A stretch of DNA of 49,562 nucleotides, from contig JAGQWZ010000005.1 in NCBI GenBank assembly GCA_020436835.1, forward strand, positions 1 through 49,562. Direction: 5' to 3'. This DNA is from Saprospiraceae bacterium. Lineage in GTDB: Bacteria; Bacteroidota; Bacteroidia; Chitinophagales; Saprospiraceae. Position numbers and translations under genes: made by a program. Positions 1-8,362 of this stretch are shown here, one piece after another. Below the pieces are notes generated by a model. It was not told the origin of the DNA. It saw only the letters and a program-made list of their open reading frames with translations, and did no database searches. Each line of letters starts with the position of its first letter. The stretch's first letter is position 1.

Positions 1-383
1 TGATCAATAACGCTTTCCAGGCAACGTCCGCCGAAGCCTCCGCGAAGGCCGGCACTGGCTATAAACCGGAGGTGATTGTAGCCACCAGGGGGTTGGACTC
101 GTATGCAGGCTCGCCCGAGCGAGATAAAAAGACGGAAGAAGGTAGCGTAGGAGCCATTGAAATCACGGTCACCGATAATGGCCCTGGTATTCCGGATGAG
201 ATCAAAGACAAAATTTTCCAGCCTTTTTTTACCACGAAATCGACCGGACAAGGCACGGGGCTGGGATTGAGTTTAAGCTATGATATTTTGAAAGCGCATG
301 GTGGGGAAATACGGGTTGAAACAAACTCGGGAGCGGGAAGTGCTTTTGTCATTCAATTACCTGTGGTCAGAATCACGGATTAA
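1..383 (+). CDS. Sensor histidine kinase HK-A, C-terminal fragment (HATPase domain), cut by window start
   Basis: The reading frame is open from base 3 to the TAA at 381-383. The visible part is the ATP-binding half of a transmitter: the end of the N box (INNAFQA), then the G1 box ([19 protein letters not shown]), the FTTK motif and the G2 box ([12 protein letters not shown]), ending in the usual last strand. Two extra segments interrupt the domain: an Ala-rich stretch after the N box ([10 protein letters not shown]) encoded by a palindromic repeat, and a ~20-residue loop before G1. Both recur in HK-B and HK-C. The last residues (RITD, stop) are encoded by the end of an intergenic repeat. By family knowledge it autophosphorylates and passes phosphate to a receiver; the sensor part lies outside the window. 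Confidence 0.9.
   Translation, partial: INNAFQATSAEASAKAGTGYKPEVIVATRGLDSYAGSPERDKKTEEGSVGAIEITVTDNGPGIPDEIKDKIFQPFFTTKSTGQGTGLGLSLSYDILKAHGGEIRVETNSGAGSAFVIQLPVVRITD
27..53. repeat. Palindromic GC-rich repeat inside HK-A
   Basis: An imperfect palindrome with CCGCC and GGCCGG-type arms lies in frame inside the HATPase domain and encodes the SAEASAKAG stretch. Almost the same DNA occurs at 3955-3980 (HK-B) and, diverged, at 7308-7333 (HK-C). HK-D, HK-E and HK-F lack it at the same place. Confidence 0.6.
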
Positions 384-543
384 AAAGATTAACGGATGAA
401 CACGGAATGGCCCGTAAAATTGAACCCTAAGGAAATAACTTGGAAGATACATGGAACTGCATTTGAATTCGCCTTTAAAAGTTTGGTACAGTGAGACTAA
501 AATCCGTTAAATCTGAGAATCCGTGTAAATCAGTGATTCAGAC
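367..543. repeat. Intergenic element with inverted ends, copy 1 (177 bp)
   Basis: The left end (gtcagaatcacgg, 367-379) and right end (cagtgattcagac, 531-543) are inverted copies matching at 11 of 13 bases. The left end overlaps the last codons and stop of HK-A. The right end abuts the displaced kinase tail that begins at 545. Related ends occur at 8267-8356 and 14135-14307. The interior has no open frame of note. It resembles a non-autonomous MITE- or REP-like unit; that class assignment is an inference. Confidence 0.55.
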
Positions 544-544
544 A

Positions 545-643
545 AGCTACGATATAATGAAAACGCATGGTGGGCAAATAAAAATGATATCGGAAAGTCA
601 TTGCGGAATCACCTTTATCATTCATCTACCGAAACGATCATAA
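545..643 (+). pseudogene. Displaced C-terminal tail of a histidine kinase
   Basis: Frame 545-643 reads SYDIMKTHGGQIK, then a short linker, ITFIIHLPKRS and a TAA at 641-643. This is the G2 helix and last beta strand of the same transmitter family (compare SYDIVKAHGGEI in HK-C). It has no start and no upstream domain; it begins directly after the right end of the 367-543 repeat. Its TAA overlaps the ATG of HK-B (TAATG), so HK-B seems to have been coupled to a once-complete upstream kinase. Most simply, the original tail of HK-A, or of a lost kinase, was displaced when repeat DNA entered. Confidence 0.7.
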
Positions 644-3600
644 TGATTGAAATCCATTTGAACCGAATACATAAATTCCTTCTGAGACACAATACGCTAT
701 TCATTTTGTTAGTGTTGGTTTCGCTATCATGTAAGAAGACATCTGATCAACAATATGATACTCCCGGTGCTTCGCAGATAAAACCCATTGCCAATCCGCT
801 CACTTTTTCGGATGAAAAAGACATCGTCTGGGAAGTAGTAGATCAAGGGACCATCAAACCTCCAAAAAGCACTTACCTGGACTTGGATAAATTACCAACA
901 CGACCATTTAAAATACCCCAATTTGAGCCTTTGAAGGAATCATTGCAGGTGTATTCCCTGGGCTGGGAGAACACACCTAAACAATCTATCGTATTCGACA
1001 CCGCCGACATACGTCAATTTAACTTGGAGATATCGGAAATTCCTGAACCAATAATCAGGGAGATCAATAATCCGATTCCACAAGAAGATCTAAAATCCGG
1101 ATTCCTCAGTCTTTCAATTTCAGATGGTCTTCCTGATGTGTCGGTATTGGATATCATCTCAGATGGGGCTGGCGGACAATGGCTAGCCACGGCCAGTACT
1201 TTATGTCATTTTGATGGCGAGCGATTGCGAATATATCCGTATACATCCATCGAAGCTATACTTTTAGACAGCGAAAACCGGATTTGGACGGTCAGTAATA
1301 AGCAGGGTATTTACGTCCTCGATATCACCAGAAACACTGCCTATCATTATGCTTCGGAAGAAACCTACATGGATATTGCCATGGATCATAGTGGCTCGAT
1401 ATGGGTCGTCTCCTCCAGTTCGTCTGGTATTTTTCAAATTGATTGGAATGATGCTACCGTAAAACAATACCGGTTAAATGTCAAATCTTGTGTATCAATT
1501 CTAGAAGATAATAATTATAATATCTGGCTTGGCACACAGAACAAAATTGCCATAATTGACAGCAGTAGAATGTATTATAAATTGCCTGAGTTAGATGATT
1601 TTGCCATGGACTACATTACAGATTTATACGAAGATAGTCAAAGCAACATTTGGGCTATAAACTACACAGGTGGGGATATAGCAAAAATATCTTTGGCAAA
1701 GGACTCCGTGCATTATTTAAGGGAGTTCATCGGCACAAACAATCGCGGTGGTAAATTCATCGAGGATGCAGACGGAAATCTATATATATCACGTGACAAT
1801 GAATTAAGTATTCTTAACCAGGACCAAACCCTGATAAAAAAGATTCCAACAAATTCTTCAGTAGTAGGTACCTGGCAAATCAGCCCACTTTATCTAGATC
1901 ATCTTGGAGTACTCTGGATTGGCACCCTCGGCAGAGGTATCTTATTCAAAGATCTTTATGGCCTTGATATCCAATACCTTGATAAATCGAATGGCTTAAC
2001 GGATGTCAATATTTGGGAAATCATGCAAAGCTCTACGGGTGATCTCTGGATAGGAAATGAATCGGGAATAGATATTATATCAAAGAATAGAAATCAAATT
2101 AAATCTCTCGACCATGACCTGCTTAGAACGAATGGTGGCAGTTCTAACATATCATATATTAGAGAGCTGGATAATGGAAACTATTTCATAAGAGCTGGAT
2201 TGGGTTTTAATATTATTGATCCAGCTCAGAAAAGACTTACCCAATATTCCATTGATCAACAAATTAATTCCGGTGTCAATGATGTGATGATTGATGCAGA
2301 TGGTGTGTACTGGCTAGCGGTCAATAAAGGTCTGTTCCGTTTTGATATTCAAAGGAGAACACTTAGTACAATTAGTGAGAAAGGTGGACAAATACCTGGC
2401 AATGAAGTTGAAAATATCATTGTAGATAGTTTATCGCATTATTGGTTAGCCACCACCAGGGGACTGGTAATCATAGATCCTATCAGAAATACGATCCAAT
2501 ATCTGACGGAAGAAGAGGGCTTGTGTCATAATGATATTATGGATATGGTTCTGGATGAGCAGGGAAAACTATGGATTGCAACCCTCAAGGGCCTATCCCT
2601 CATTAATTTTACAGATCAGGAAATTATCAATTTTGGCACGGAAAGTCTCCAGTCTGATGAGCTCTATGATTTAACAGAAGGAGCAGATCAAATGTATATT
2701 GGCTCAGTCAATGGGCTTATGGCAATGGATAAAAAGCCTAATGAGAATGGTGAATATAATGTTATATATTTAGGACCCAGCCAGGGATTTATACGCCATG
2801 ATTACCATCAAAAAACAAGCGACCGGGATGACAACGGTAATATTTGGATGGTAGCCAGTCCCAATCCGAAAATAGTGATTTTTAAAGACAAGAACCCGTC
2901 CGCTTTATCAGATCCTGAAGTGTATATTACTGGGTTATCAATTTTGGACAAACCATTTCGGTTTAGTGATTCACTCTCTGCATCTTCTGATTACAGCGTC
3001 AAGATGGAATGGGCTGATTTAAAATATCCTTATAACCTACCTAGTGGTTTAAAGCTACCCAGTGATCAAAACTCACTTAGATTCAGATACGCGACAAATA
3101 ATATATTCTACCGGGACAAAATAGTCTACAGATACCTTTTAGAAGGTAAAGACGAGGACTGGATTTATGCAACCAGCCACTCAGAAACTCCTAATTACCA
3201 TAATTTGAGTCCTGGGCACTATACATTTAAGGTGAGTGTACAAAATCTCAATGGTGAATGGAGCAACCCGGATGAACTTTCGTTTGAAATCCATCCACCA
3301 TGGTGGCGAATGTGGTGGGCTTTCATCCTCTACGGCATTGTATTGGCTGGTATCATTATTCTTATTGTGAATTACAGATCAAAGAGACTGAAGGAGAAAA
3401 ACCGGCAATTGGAAAAAACTGTGGCAGATCGAACTAAAAAACTTCGAATCAGCATCGAAAATTTAAAAGCCACTCAATCTCAGCTTATCCAATCCGAGAA
3501 AATGGCCTCGTTGGGTGAACTTACCGCCGGCATCGCCCATGAGATCCAAAATCCATTAAACTTCGTAAATAATTTCTCTGAAGTAAATCAGGAATTGCTG

Positions 3601-4314
3601 GACGAATTAGAAATCGAAATCGAAAAAGGGAATAAGGATGAAATCACCTCTATCTTGGGAAGTATACGCGAAAATGAGAAAAAGGTAATCCTGCATGGTA
3701 AACGCGCCGATGCCATAGTGAAAAGTATGCTTCAGCATTCTCGAACCAGTAGCCTAGAAAAAGAATTCACCGATATCAACGCGCTTTGTGATGAATATCT
3801 TCGTTTAGCCTATCATGGATTCCGGGCCAGGGAAAAAAGTTTTAATGCCACCTTTCATACCAATCTCGATCCGGACTTGCCAAAGATCAATGTCGTGCCG
3901 CAGGATATTGGCCGAGTGTTACTGAACCTGATAAACAATGCATTTCAGGCAACGTCCGCCGAAGCCTCCGCGAAGGCGGTCACTAATTATAAACCGGAGG
4001 TGATTGTCGCCACCAGGAGGGTGGACTCCTTTGCAGGCTCGTCCGGCCGAAGTGAAATGAAGGCAGGTGATAGGGATAACGCAGGAGCCATAGAAATCAT
4101 CATTAGTGATAATGGCCCTGGTATTCCGGATGAGATCAAAGACAAAATTTTCCAACCTTTCTTTACCACCAAGCCGGCAGGACAAGGAACAGGATTGGGA
4201 TTGAGTTTGAGCTATGATATTGTACACAAGGGTCATGGAGGTGAATTAAGGGTGGAGACAGGTAAGAGCGAAGGGACAACATTCATTATTGAATTGCCAA
4301 TAGGGAAATCATGA
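643..4314 (+). CDS. Propeller-type sensor histidine kinase HK-B (Reg_prop, Y_Y_Y, HisKA, HATPase)
   Basis: Inner-membrane sensor kinase of 1223 residues. The ATG at 643 is chosen over an upstream TTG (601) because it gives a clean export signal with a lipoprotein-like end (LVSLSC, Cys30) and overlaps the preceding TAA. Residues ~150-790 hold two-component-regulator propeller repeats (recurring IW/LWIGT motifs), ~815-885 the Y_Y_Y domain, ~889-910 a transmembrane helix, then a coiled coil and the transmitter: phospho-acceptor His966 in GIAHEIQNPLNF, N box NLINNAFQA, G1 DNGPGIP, G2 [11 protein letters not shown]. Unlike classical hybrid two-component systems it carries no receiver or AraC domain. 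A palindromic repeat adds residues after the N box. It overlaps HK-C by ATGA, so the two are probably co-translated. Propeller kinases of this type commonly sense glycans; the ligand here is unknown. Confidence 0.93.
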   Translation: MIEIHLNRIHKFLLRHNTLFILLVLVSLSCKKTSDQQYDTPGASQIKPIANPLTFSDEKDIVWEVVDQGTIKPPKSTYLDLDKLPTRPFKIPQFEPLKESLQVYSLGWENTPKQSIVFDTADIRQFNLEISEIPEPIIREINNPIPQEDLKSGFLSLSISDGLPDVSVLDIISDGAGGQWLATASTLCHFDGERLRIYPYTSIEAILLDSENRIWTVSNKQGIYVLDITRNTAYHYASEETYMDIAMDHSGSIWVVSSSSSGIFQIDWNDATVKQYRLNVKSCVSILEDNNYNIWLGTQNKIAIIDSSRMYYKLPELDDFAMDYITDLYEDSQSNIWAINYTGGDIAKISLAKDSVHYLREFIGTNNRGGKFIEDADGNLYISRDNELSILNQDQTLIKKIPTNSSVVGTWQISPLYLDHLGVLWIGTLGRGILFKDLYGLDIQYLDKSNGLTDVNIWEIMQSSTGDLWIGNESGIDIISKNRNQIKSLDHDLLRTNGGSSNISYIRELDNGNYFIRAGLGFNIIDPAQKRLTQYSIDQQINSGVNDVMIDADGVYWLAVNKGLFRFDIQRRTLSTISEKGGQIPGNEVENIIVDSLSHYWLATTRGLVIIDPIRNTIQYLTEEEGLCHNDIMDMVLDEQGKLWIATLKGLSLINFTDQEIINFGTESLQSDELYDLTEGADQMYIGSVNGLMAMDKKPNENGEYNVIYLGPSQGFIRHDYHQKTSDRDDNGNIWMVASPNPKIVIFKDKNPSALSDPEVYITGLSILDKPFRFSDSLSASSDYSVKMEWADLKYPYNLPSGLKLPSDQNSLRFRYATNNIFYRDKIVYRYLLEGKDEDWIYATSHSETPNYHNLSPGHYTFKVSVQNLNGEWSNPDELSFEIHPPWWRMWWAFILYGIVLAGIIILIVNYRSKRLKEKNRQLEKTVADRTKKLRISIENLKATQSQLIQSEKMASLGELTAGIAHEIQNPLNFVNNFSEVNQELLDELEIEIEKGNKDEITSILGSIRENEKKVILHGKRADAIVKSMLQHSRTSSLEKEFTDINALCDEYLRLAYHGFRAREKSFNATFHTNLDPDLPKINVVPQDIGRVLLNLINNAFQATSAEASAKAVTNYKPEVIVATRRVDSFAGSSGRSEMKAGDRDNAGAIEIIISDNGPGIPDEIKDKIFQPFFTTKPAGQGTGLGLSLSYDIVHKGHGGELRVETGKSEGTTFIIELPIGKS
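3955..3980. repeat. Palindromic GC-rich repeat inside HK-B
   Basis: Five-base arms CCGCC/GGCGG flank a centre nearly identical to the copy in HK-A. It is in frame in the HATPase domain, directly after the N box. Confidence 0.6.
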
Positions 4315-7300
4315 GAGAAGCATTTCTTTTTGTCTTGCTATTGGTCTTGTTAGTAGAAGATATTGCCGCACAGGAGCGACAGTTAAAATTTACCAGAATC
4401 AACCTGCTCGAAGATGCTTCTCTGGGACAGGTTAATTTTATTACCGAAGATAAGGCTGGATTCATATGGATGTCAGAGCAGTCAGGTGGAGCCTTAATCA
4501 GGTTTGATGGCCACAATATCAAACGATATTCATTTAATCCGCAAGAAGAAAATAGCCTGGGTGGCTCCTACCCTGAATGTCTGCTCATAGACAAGGACGG
4601 ATATATATGGATAGGATTCGGAGGATTTGGCCTGGATCGCTTTGACCCGCAAACCGAGACCTTCATCCATTACAAACATGATCCGGAAAATCCAAACAGC
4701 CTGGGCGAAAATACCGTATCTGCTATCATTCAAGACCGGGAGGGGAAAATTTACATCGCAACCTTTGCCGGAATGGACATCCTGGACCCGGAGACCGGTG
4801 ATTTTACCCACTTTACTCATGATCCAAATAACACTTCCACTATCAGTTCAAATTACGTCAGAGAACTCTATGAAGACCGGGAAGGAACCATTTGGGTAGG
4901 TACCGGTTGGTTTACAGGAGACTCACAAGGAGGACTAAATCGCTTCGATAAAGCCAAGAAAGGATTCGTCCGATATATGGCCGATCCAATGGATCCATAT
5001 GCTCTGAAAGACAACAGAATTACGGCTCTCTTCGAAGATAGCCGTAACAATTTCTGGGTGGGCACAGGTGAAGCACTATATTCATTAGACCGGCAAAACG
5101 AAGTTTTTACCCGGCATCAAAGCAATCCAAAAGATCGAAATAAACTCGGAGCACCTTTCCATAGCCAATCCTATTACGGTGTCACTTTCATTTCGGAAGA
5201 CCCGGAAGGAAATCTTTGGATCGGGGGGGAAGGGGTTAATGTCTATAATCCTCAGCGGCACACCATGGTTCATTATGGTGGTAATAGTGATACTTACGGC
5301 ACTTTCATCGAGAACTCCTCCTGGTGCATTCATATGGGAAGAAATGGATTAATCTGGCTAAGCACACAACCTGGCGTATATAAAATTGATCCATACGATT
5401 TTACTATCTCCAGAAAAGAAGGGATGATCCCTTCAATGATCATGGAATCCGATTCGATTACCTGGACCGGATCAGAGAACGGGTTGATCAGAACAAATGA
5501 ACGCACCGGATCGCAGAAACGGTGGACCCATGATCCATTGGATCCCAATTCATTGAGTAACAATGAAATTTTATCCCTTTCTAAAGATTCCCATGGCAAC
5601 TTGTGGATCGGAACCGGCTACGGTCTTAATAAATTGAACCCTCAGGATGGAAAAATTACCAGATTTGTAAGCGATCCTCTCGATAGTTTCAGCATCAGTG
5701 GAAATGTAGTCAGGGACCTGGTCCAGGATGAAAATGACATTTTATGGGTAGGAACCGAACGTGGTTTAGACCGATTAAGTCAGGTATCGGGGAAATTCGA
5801 AATTCAGCGATTGCGCAAAGTAAGGGGAGGTGAATTGATAAATATTTCAAGAATCTGCCCGGGGGAAGAGCATATTTTGTGGATTGGTGAATTTGCATCA
5901 GGATCAATACTAAGATATAATCTACTCAAAAAGGAGTCCACATTTTATCCGGTAGCAAATGGTGTGAATGATTTATTCCAGGATCACCTCGGCACCATTT
6001 GGGCCGCAGCACCGAGTGGACTATACAAATACGAACCTGGAAGCGATCGATTTTTAGGGATATCACATGTTCCGATGATCGCAATTACCGAAGATCGCGA
6101 TTCAAATTTATGGGTGAGTTCCGTTTCGGACATTTTCCGGATCAACCAAAGTCGTGACAATATCGTAAAGTACACTGGTCAAAATTCGAATACATCCAGG
6201 AACTTAACAGCTAATAAAGCTTCCGGATACCTTACGAAAGAGGGTGACATTTTCCTTGGTGATGCTGACAGTTATTTTTTATTTGATCCTAAACAAATCA
6301 TTATTCCTCCGGATACTTCCAGACTTATTTTTACAAATCTATGGATTGGCGGAGAGCCAGTAGAGGCAGGGCTTAGTAATGCTATTTTCAAAAACCGCGA
6401 CCTGGAGCTTGCTCATGATCAAAATACCTTTTCATTGAGTTTCGCGGAACTGGATAGCCGAAATCCCAGACGAAATAAAATCAATTACCTGCTTGAAAAT
6501 TATGATCTCGATTGGAGAGCATGTCTGTCTGAAGACAAAATAACGTATATGAATGTACCCCCGGGGACCTACAATCTTAAAATAAGGGCCTCGAACAGTA
6601 GCAGCGGAGATTGGGTGGATAATAATTTAAAAATCACCTTACATCCACCCTGGTGGACTACCTGGTGGGCTTATGTCGCCTATGCGATATTGATCATAAT
6701 TTGCGGGTGGCGTTTTGACCGCTTTCAAAAAGAACGAGCCATTCGAAAAGAGAAAGAACGAAATAAAGACCGTGAATTAGCTCAGGCGAGAGAAATAGAA
6801 AGAGCGTATAAGCAATTGCAGTCCACGCAGGCCCAGCTCATCCACTCGGAAAAAATGGCCTCTCTCGGTGAACTCACTGCCGGCATCGCCCATGAAATTC
6901 AAAACCCCCTGAACTTTGTAAACAATTTTGCAGAGGTTAACAAAGAGCTCTTCGATGAACTTGCAGCAGAAATTGAGAAGGGAGATAAAAATGAAATTTC
7001 TGCCATTTTAAAAGATCTCCGGGAAAATGAAGAAAAAGTAATCCATCACGGTAAACGTGCGGATGGCATTGTAAAAAGTATGCTACAGCATTCCCGGGCG
7101 ACTACAGGTGAGAAAGAACTCACTGACATGAATGCTCTCTGTGATGAATATCTCCGGCTTGCTTATCATGGATTCAGAGCTAAGGACAAAAGTTTTAATG
7201 CCACTTTTCATACCAATCTACATCCGGATTTACCAAAAATTAACGTAGATCCTCAGGATATTGGCCGGGTGTTGCTCAACCTGATCAATAATGCTTTTCA

Positions 7301-7664
7301 AGCGACATCCGCCCAAGCCTTGGCGATGGCGGGCACTGATTATAAACCAGAGGTGATTGTAGCCACCAAACGTCTGGACTCCCCTTCTGGCTTGCCCCAC
7401 CAAAATGAAATGAATACAGGGATTGACGGTAGTGCTGGATCCATTGAAATCATCATTAGCGATAATGGACCAGGGATCCCGGATGAAATCAAAGAGAAGA
7501 TATTTCAGCCGTTTTTTACGACCAAACCGGCGGGGCAAGGTACCGGATTGGGATTAAGTTTGAGTTATGATATTGTGAAGGCACATGGTGGGGAGATAAG
7601 CCTGGAGTCAAGAGGAAAAGGAAGCACCTTTCGAATTAAGTTGCCGCTCGGGATCACTGATTAA
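4311..7664 (+). CDS. Propeller-type sensor histidine kinase HK-C
   Basis: 1117 residues. The N-terminus is a standard signal peptide (hydrophobic segment ending IAAQ). Residues ~30-690 are Reg_prop repeats with frequent LWIGT/IWVGT motifs and the spacer HDPxxPNSL. Y_Y_Y is at ~722-778, a transmembrane helix at ~785-806 after the PPWW motif, then a coiled coil (RNKDRELAQAREIERA) and the transmitter with His861 (GIAHEIQNPLNF), N, G1 and G2 boxes. Its ATG overlaps the HK-B stop (ATGA). It has both inserted segments also seen in HK-A and HK-B. Its last residues (GITD, stop) come from the repeat motif GGATCACTGATTAA that recurs downstream. There is no fused output domain. Confidence 0.93.
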   Translation: MREAFLFVLLLVLLVEDIAAQERQLKFTRINLLEDASLGQVNFITEDKAGFIWMSEQSGGALIRFDGHNIKRYSFNPQEENSLGGSYPECLLIDKDGYIWIGFGGFGLDRFDPQTETFIHYKHDPENPNSLGENTVSAIIQDREGKIYIATFAGMDILDPETGDFTHFTHDPNNTSTISSNYVRELYEDREGTIWVGTGWFTGDSQGGLNRFDKAKKGFVRYMADPMDPYALKDNRITALFEDSRNNFWVGTGEALYSLDRQNEVFTRHQSNPKDRNKLGAPFHSQSYYGVTFISEDPEGNLWIGGEGVNVYNPQRHTMVHYGGNSDTYGTFIENSSWCIHMGRNGLIWLSTQPGVYKIDPYDFTISRKEGMIPSMIMESDSITWTGSENGLIRTNERTGSQKRWTHDPLDPNSLSNNEILSLSKDSHGNLWIGTGYGLNKLNPQDGKITRFVSDPLDSFSISGNVVRDLVQDENDILWVGTERGLDRLSQVSGKFEIQRLRKVRGGELINISRICPGEEHILWIGEFASGSILRYNLLKKESTFYPVANGVNDLFQDHLGTIWAAAPSGLYKYEPGSDRFLGISHVPMIAITEDRDSNLWVSSVSDIFRINQSRDNIVKYTGQNSNTSRNLTANKASGYLTKEGDIFLGDADSYFLFDPKQIIIPPDTSRLIFTNLWIGGEPVEAGLSNAIFKNRDLELAHDQNTFSLSFAELDSRNPRRNKINYLLENYDLDWRACLSEDKITYMNVPPGTYNLKIRASNSSSGDWVDNNLKITLHPPWWTTWWAYVAYAILIIICGWRFDRFQKERAIRKEKERNKDRELAQAREIERAYKQLQSTQAQLIHSEKMASLGELTAGIAHEIQNPLNFVNNFAEVNKELFDELAAEIEKGDKNEISAILKDLRENEEKVIHHGKRADGIVKSMLQHSRATTGEKELTDMNALCDEYLRLAYHGFRAKDKSFNATFHTNLHPDLPKINVDPQDIGRVLLNLINNAFQATSAQALAMAGTDYKPEVIVATKRLDSPSGLPHQNEMNTGIDGSAGSIEIIISDNGPGIPDEIKEKIFQPFFTTKPAGQGTGLGLSLSYDIVKAHGGEISLESRGKGSTFRIKLPLGITD
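7308..7333. repeat. Diverged palindromic repeat inside HK-C
   Basis: This sits at the same place as the copies in HK-A and HK-B and encodes SAQALAMAG. Its centre (aagccttggcg) is closer to the intergenic versions at 8289 and 14159 than to those in HK-A and HK-B. Confidence 0.5.
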
Positions 7665-7802
7665 ATCTGTCTGGATCACTGATTATCGGGTAACTCAATT
7701 GTTAATTTGTCGGAATCACTGATTAATCGGATTAAGTGATTTCACTGATTTTGGAGTAGCTTCAATCCTAATTTGTCGGAAATCACTGATTAATCGGATT
7801 AT
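7651..7802. repeat. Tandem direct repeats of the GAATCACTGATT family
   Basis: The 12-mer (G)GAATCACTGATT or a close variant occurs at 7652, 7673, 7713 and 7780, with a partial copy at 7740. A longer unit (taatttgtcgg, aatcactgatt, aatcggatta) is duplicated at 7703-7734 and 7769-7801, 66 bp apart. The left end supplies the stop codon of HK-C and the right end runs into the start codon of the GxxExxY pseudogene. Confidence 0.7.
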
Positions 7803-8245
7803 GGGATTTCATGATTATCGACATATTCCATCATGTAACCTTGATTATAAATTGGAACTAAAATATTCTTCAATTACGGAAAAGATCATCGGCGCAGCCC
7901 TTGAAGTACATAAATTTTTAGGAAACGGATTTCAGGCATGCCTGGCGAAAGGCAGTACGGCCTGCAGGCAGAGGACTGGCTTGGGAATTGTTGCAGCAGG
8001 GATTGGAATTTGCAAGAGTAATAGAACAAGATATTTTCTATAAACAACTTAGTGAACCGATCGGAACCCGGAGAGCTGACTTTGTTGTAGAAGGCAAAGT
8101 ATTGGTCGAACTTAAAGCACTGAAAACACTGGAAGATGTGCATCTGGCGCAAGTATTAAACTATTTGAAAGCTTATAAACTTGAAGTTGCACTACTTATA
8201 AACTTCGGAAGTAAGAGTATGGAATTTAAACGACTCGTCTTATAG
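7801..8245 (+). pseudogene. GxxExxY protein (PDDEXK_3-like), disrupted
   Basis: The first half (frame of 7801) reads through KYSSITEKIIGAALEVHK and LGNGFQ, typical of the GxxExxY family. The second half (frame of 7979-8245) reads LAWELLQQGLEF, RRADFVVEGK, VELKAL and LNYLKAYKLEVALLINFG to the normal family end. The Asp of ADF and the E-x-K of ELK form the PD-(D/E)xK nuclease-like signature. Between the halves, a 36-base palindrome-rich repeat (7936-7971) replaces the diagnostic G-x-x-E-x-x-Y residues after GFQ and shifts the frame. The start codon lies inside a repeat copy. No function has been firmly established for this family. A separate product from an internal start at 7988 is possible but would lack the motif. 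Confidence 0.75.
7936..7971. repeat. Palindrome-rich repeat inserted in the GxxExxY gene
   Basis: The segment carries gcatgcc, ggcgaaaggc and the perfect palindrome GCCTGCAGGC. It resembles the tgtctgccaaagcc/aggcaggg core of the 8267 and 14135 elements. It lies exactly where family members have the GxxExxY motif. Confidence 0.55.
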
Positions 8246-8266
8246 TTAATGAAATCAGGGAAATCC

Positions 8267-8356
8267 GTCCGAATCACGCATGTCTGCCAAAGCCTTGGCA
8301 CAGGCAGGGATTAATCGGATTAAAGGATTACACCGAAAGACAGGCATGATTCCGAC
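8267..8356. repeat. Intergenic element with inverted ends, copy 2 (90 bp)
   Basis: The left end gtccgaatcacgc (8267-8279) and right end gcatgattccgac (8344-8356) are inverted copies matching at 11 of 13 bases. The first ~62 bases (8271-8332) nearly match 14139-14200, including the core tgtctgccaaagcc. It fills most of the gap between the GxxExxY pseudogene and the stop of the 8363-10552 gene. Confidence 0.6.
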
Positions 8357-8362
8357 AATTTC

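Noticed and set aside
601..642. TTG start for HK-B at 601
   Set aside because: These codons overlap the displaced kinase tail in another frame, and the ATG at 643 gives a clean signal sequence.
7651..7802. Phage attachment site or CRISPR leader
   Set aside because: The repeats belong to a dispersed family seen at several loci, with no integrase or cas gene nearby.
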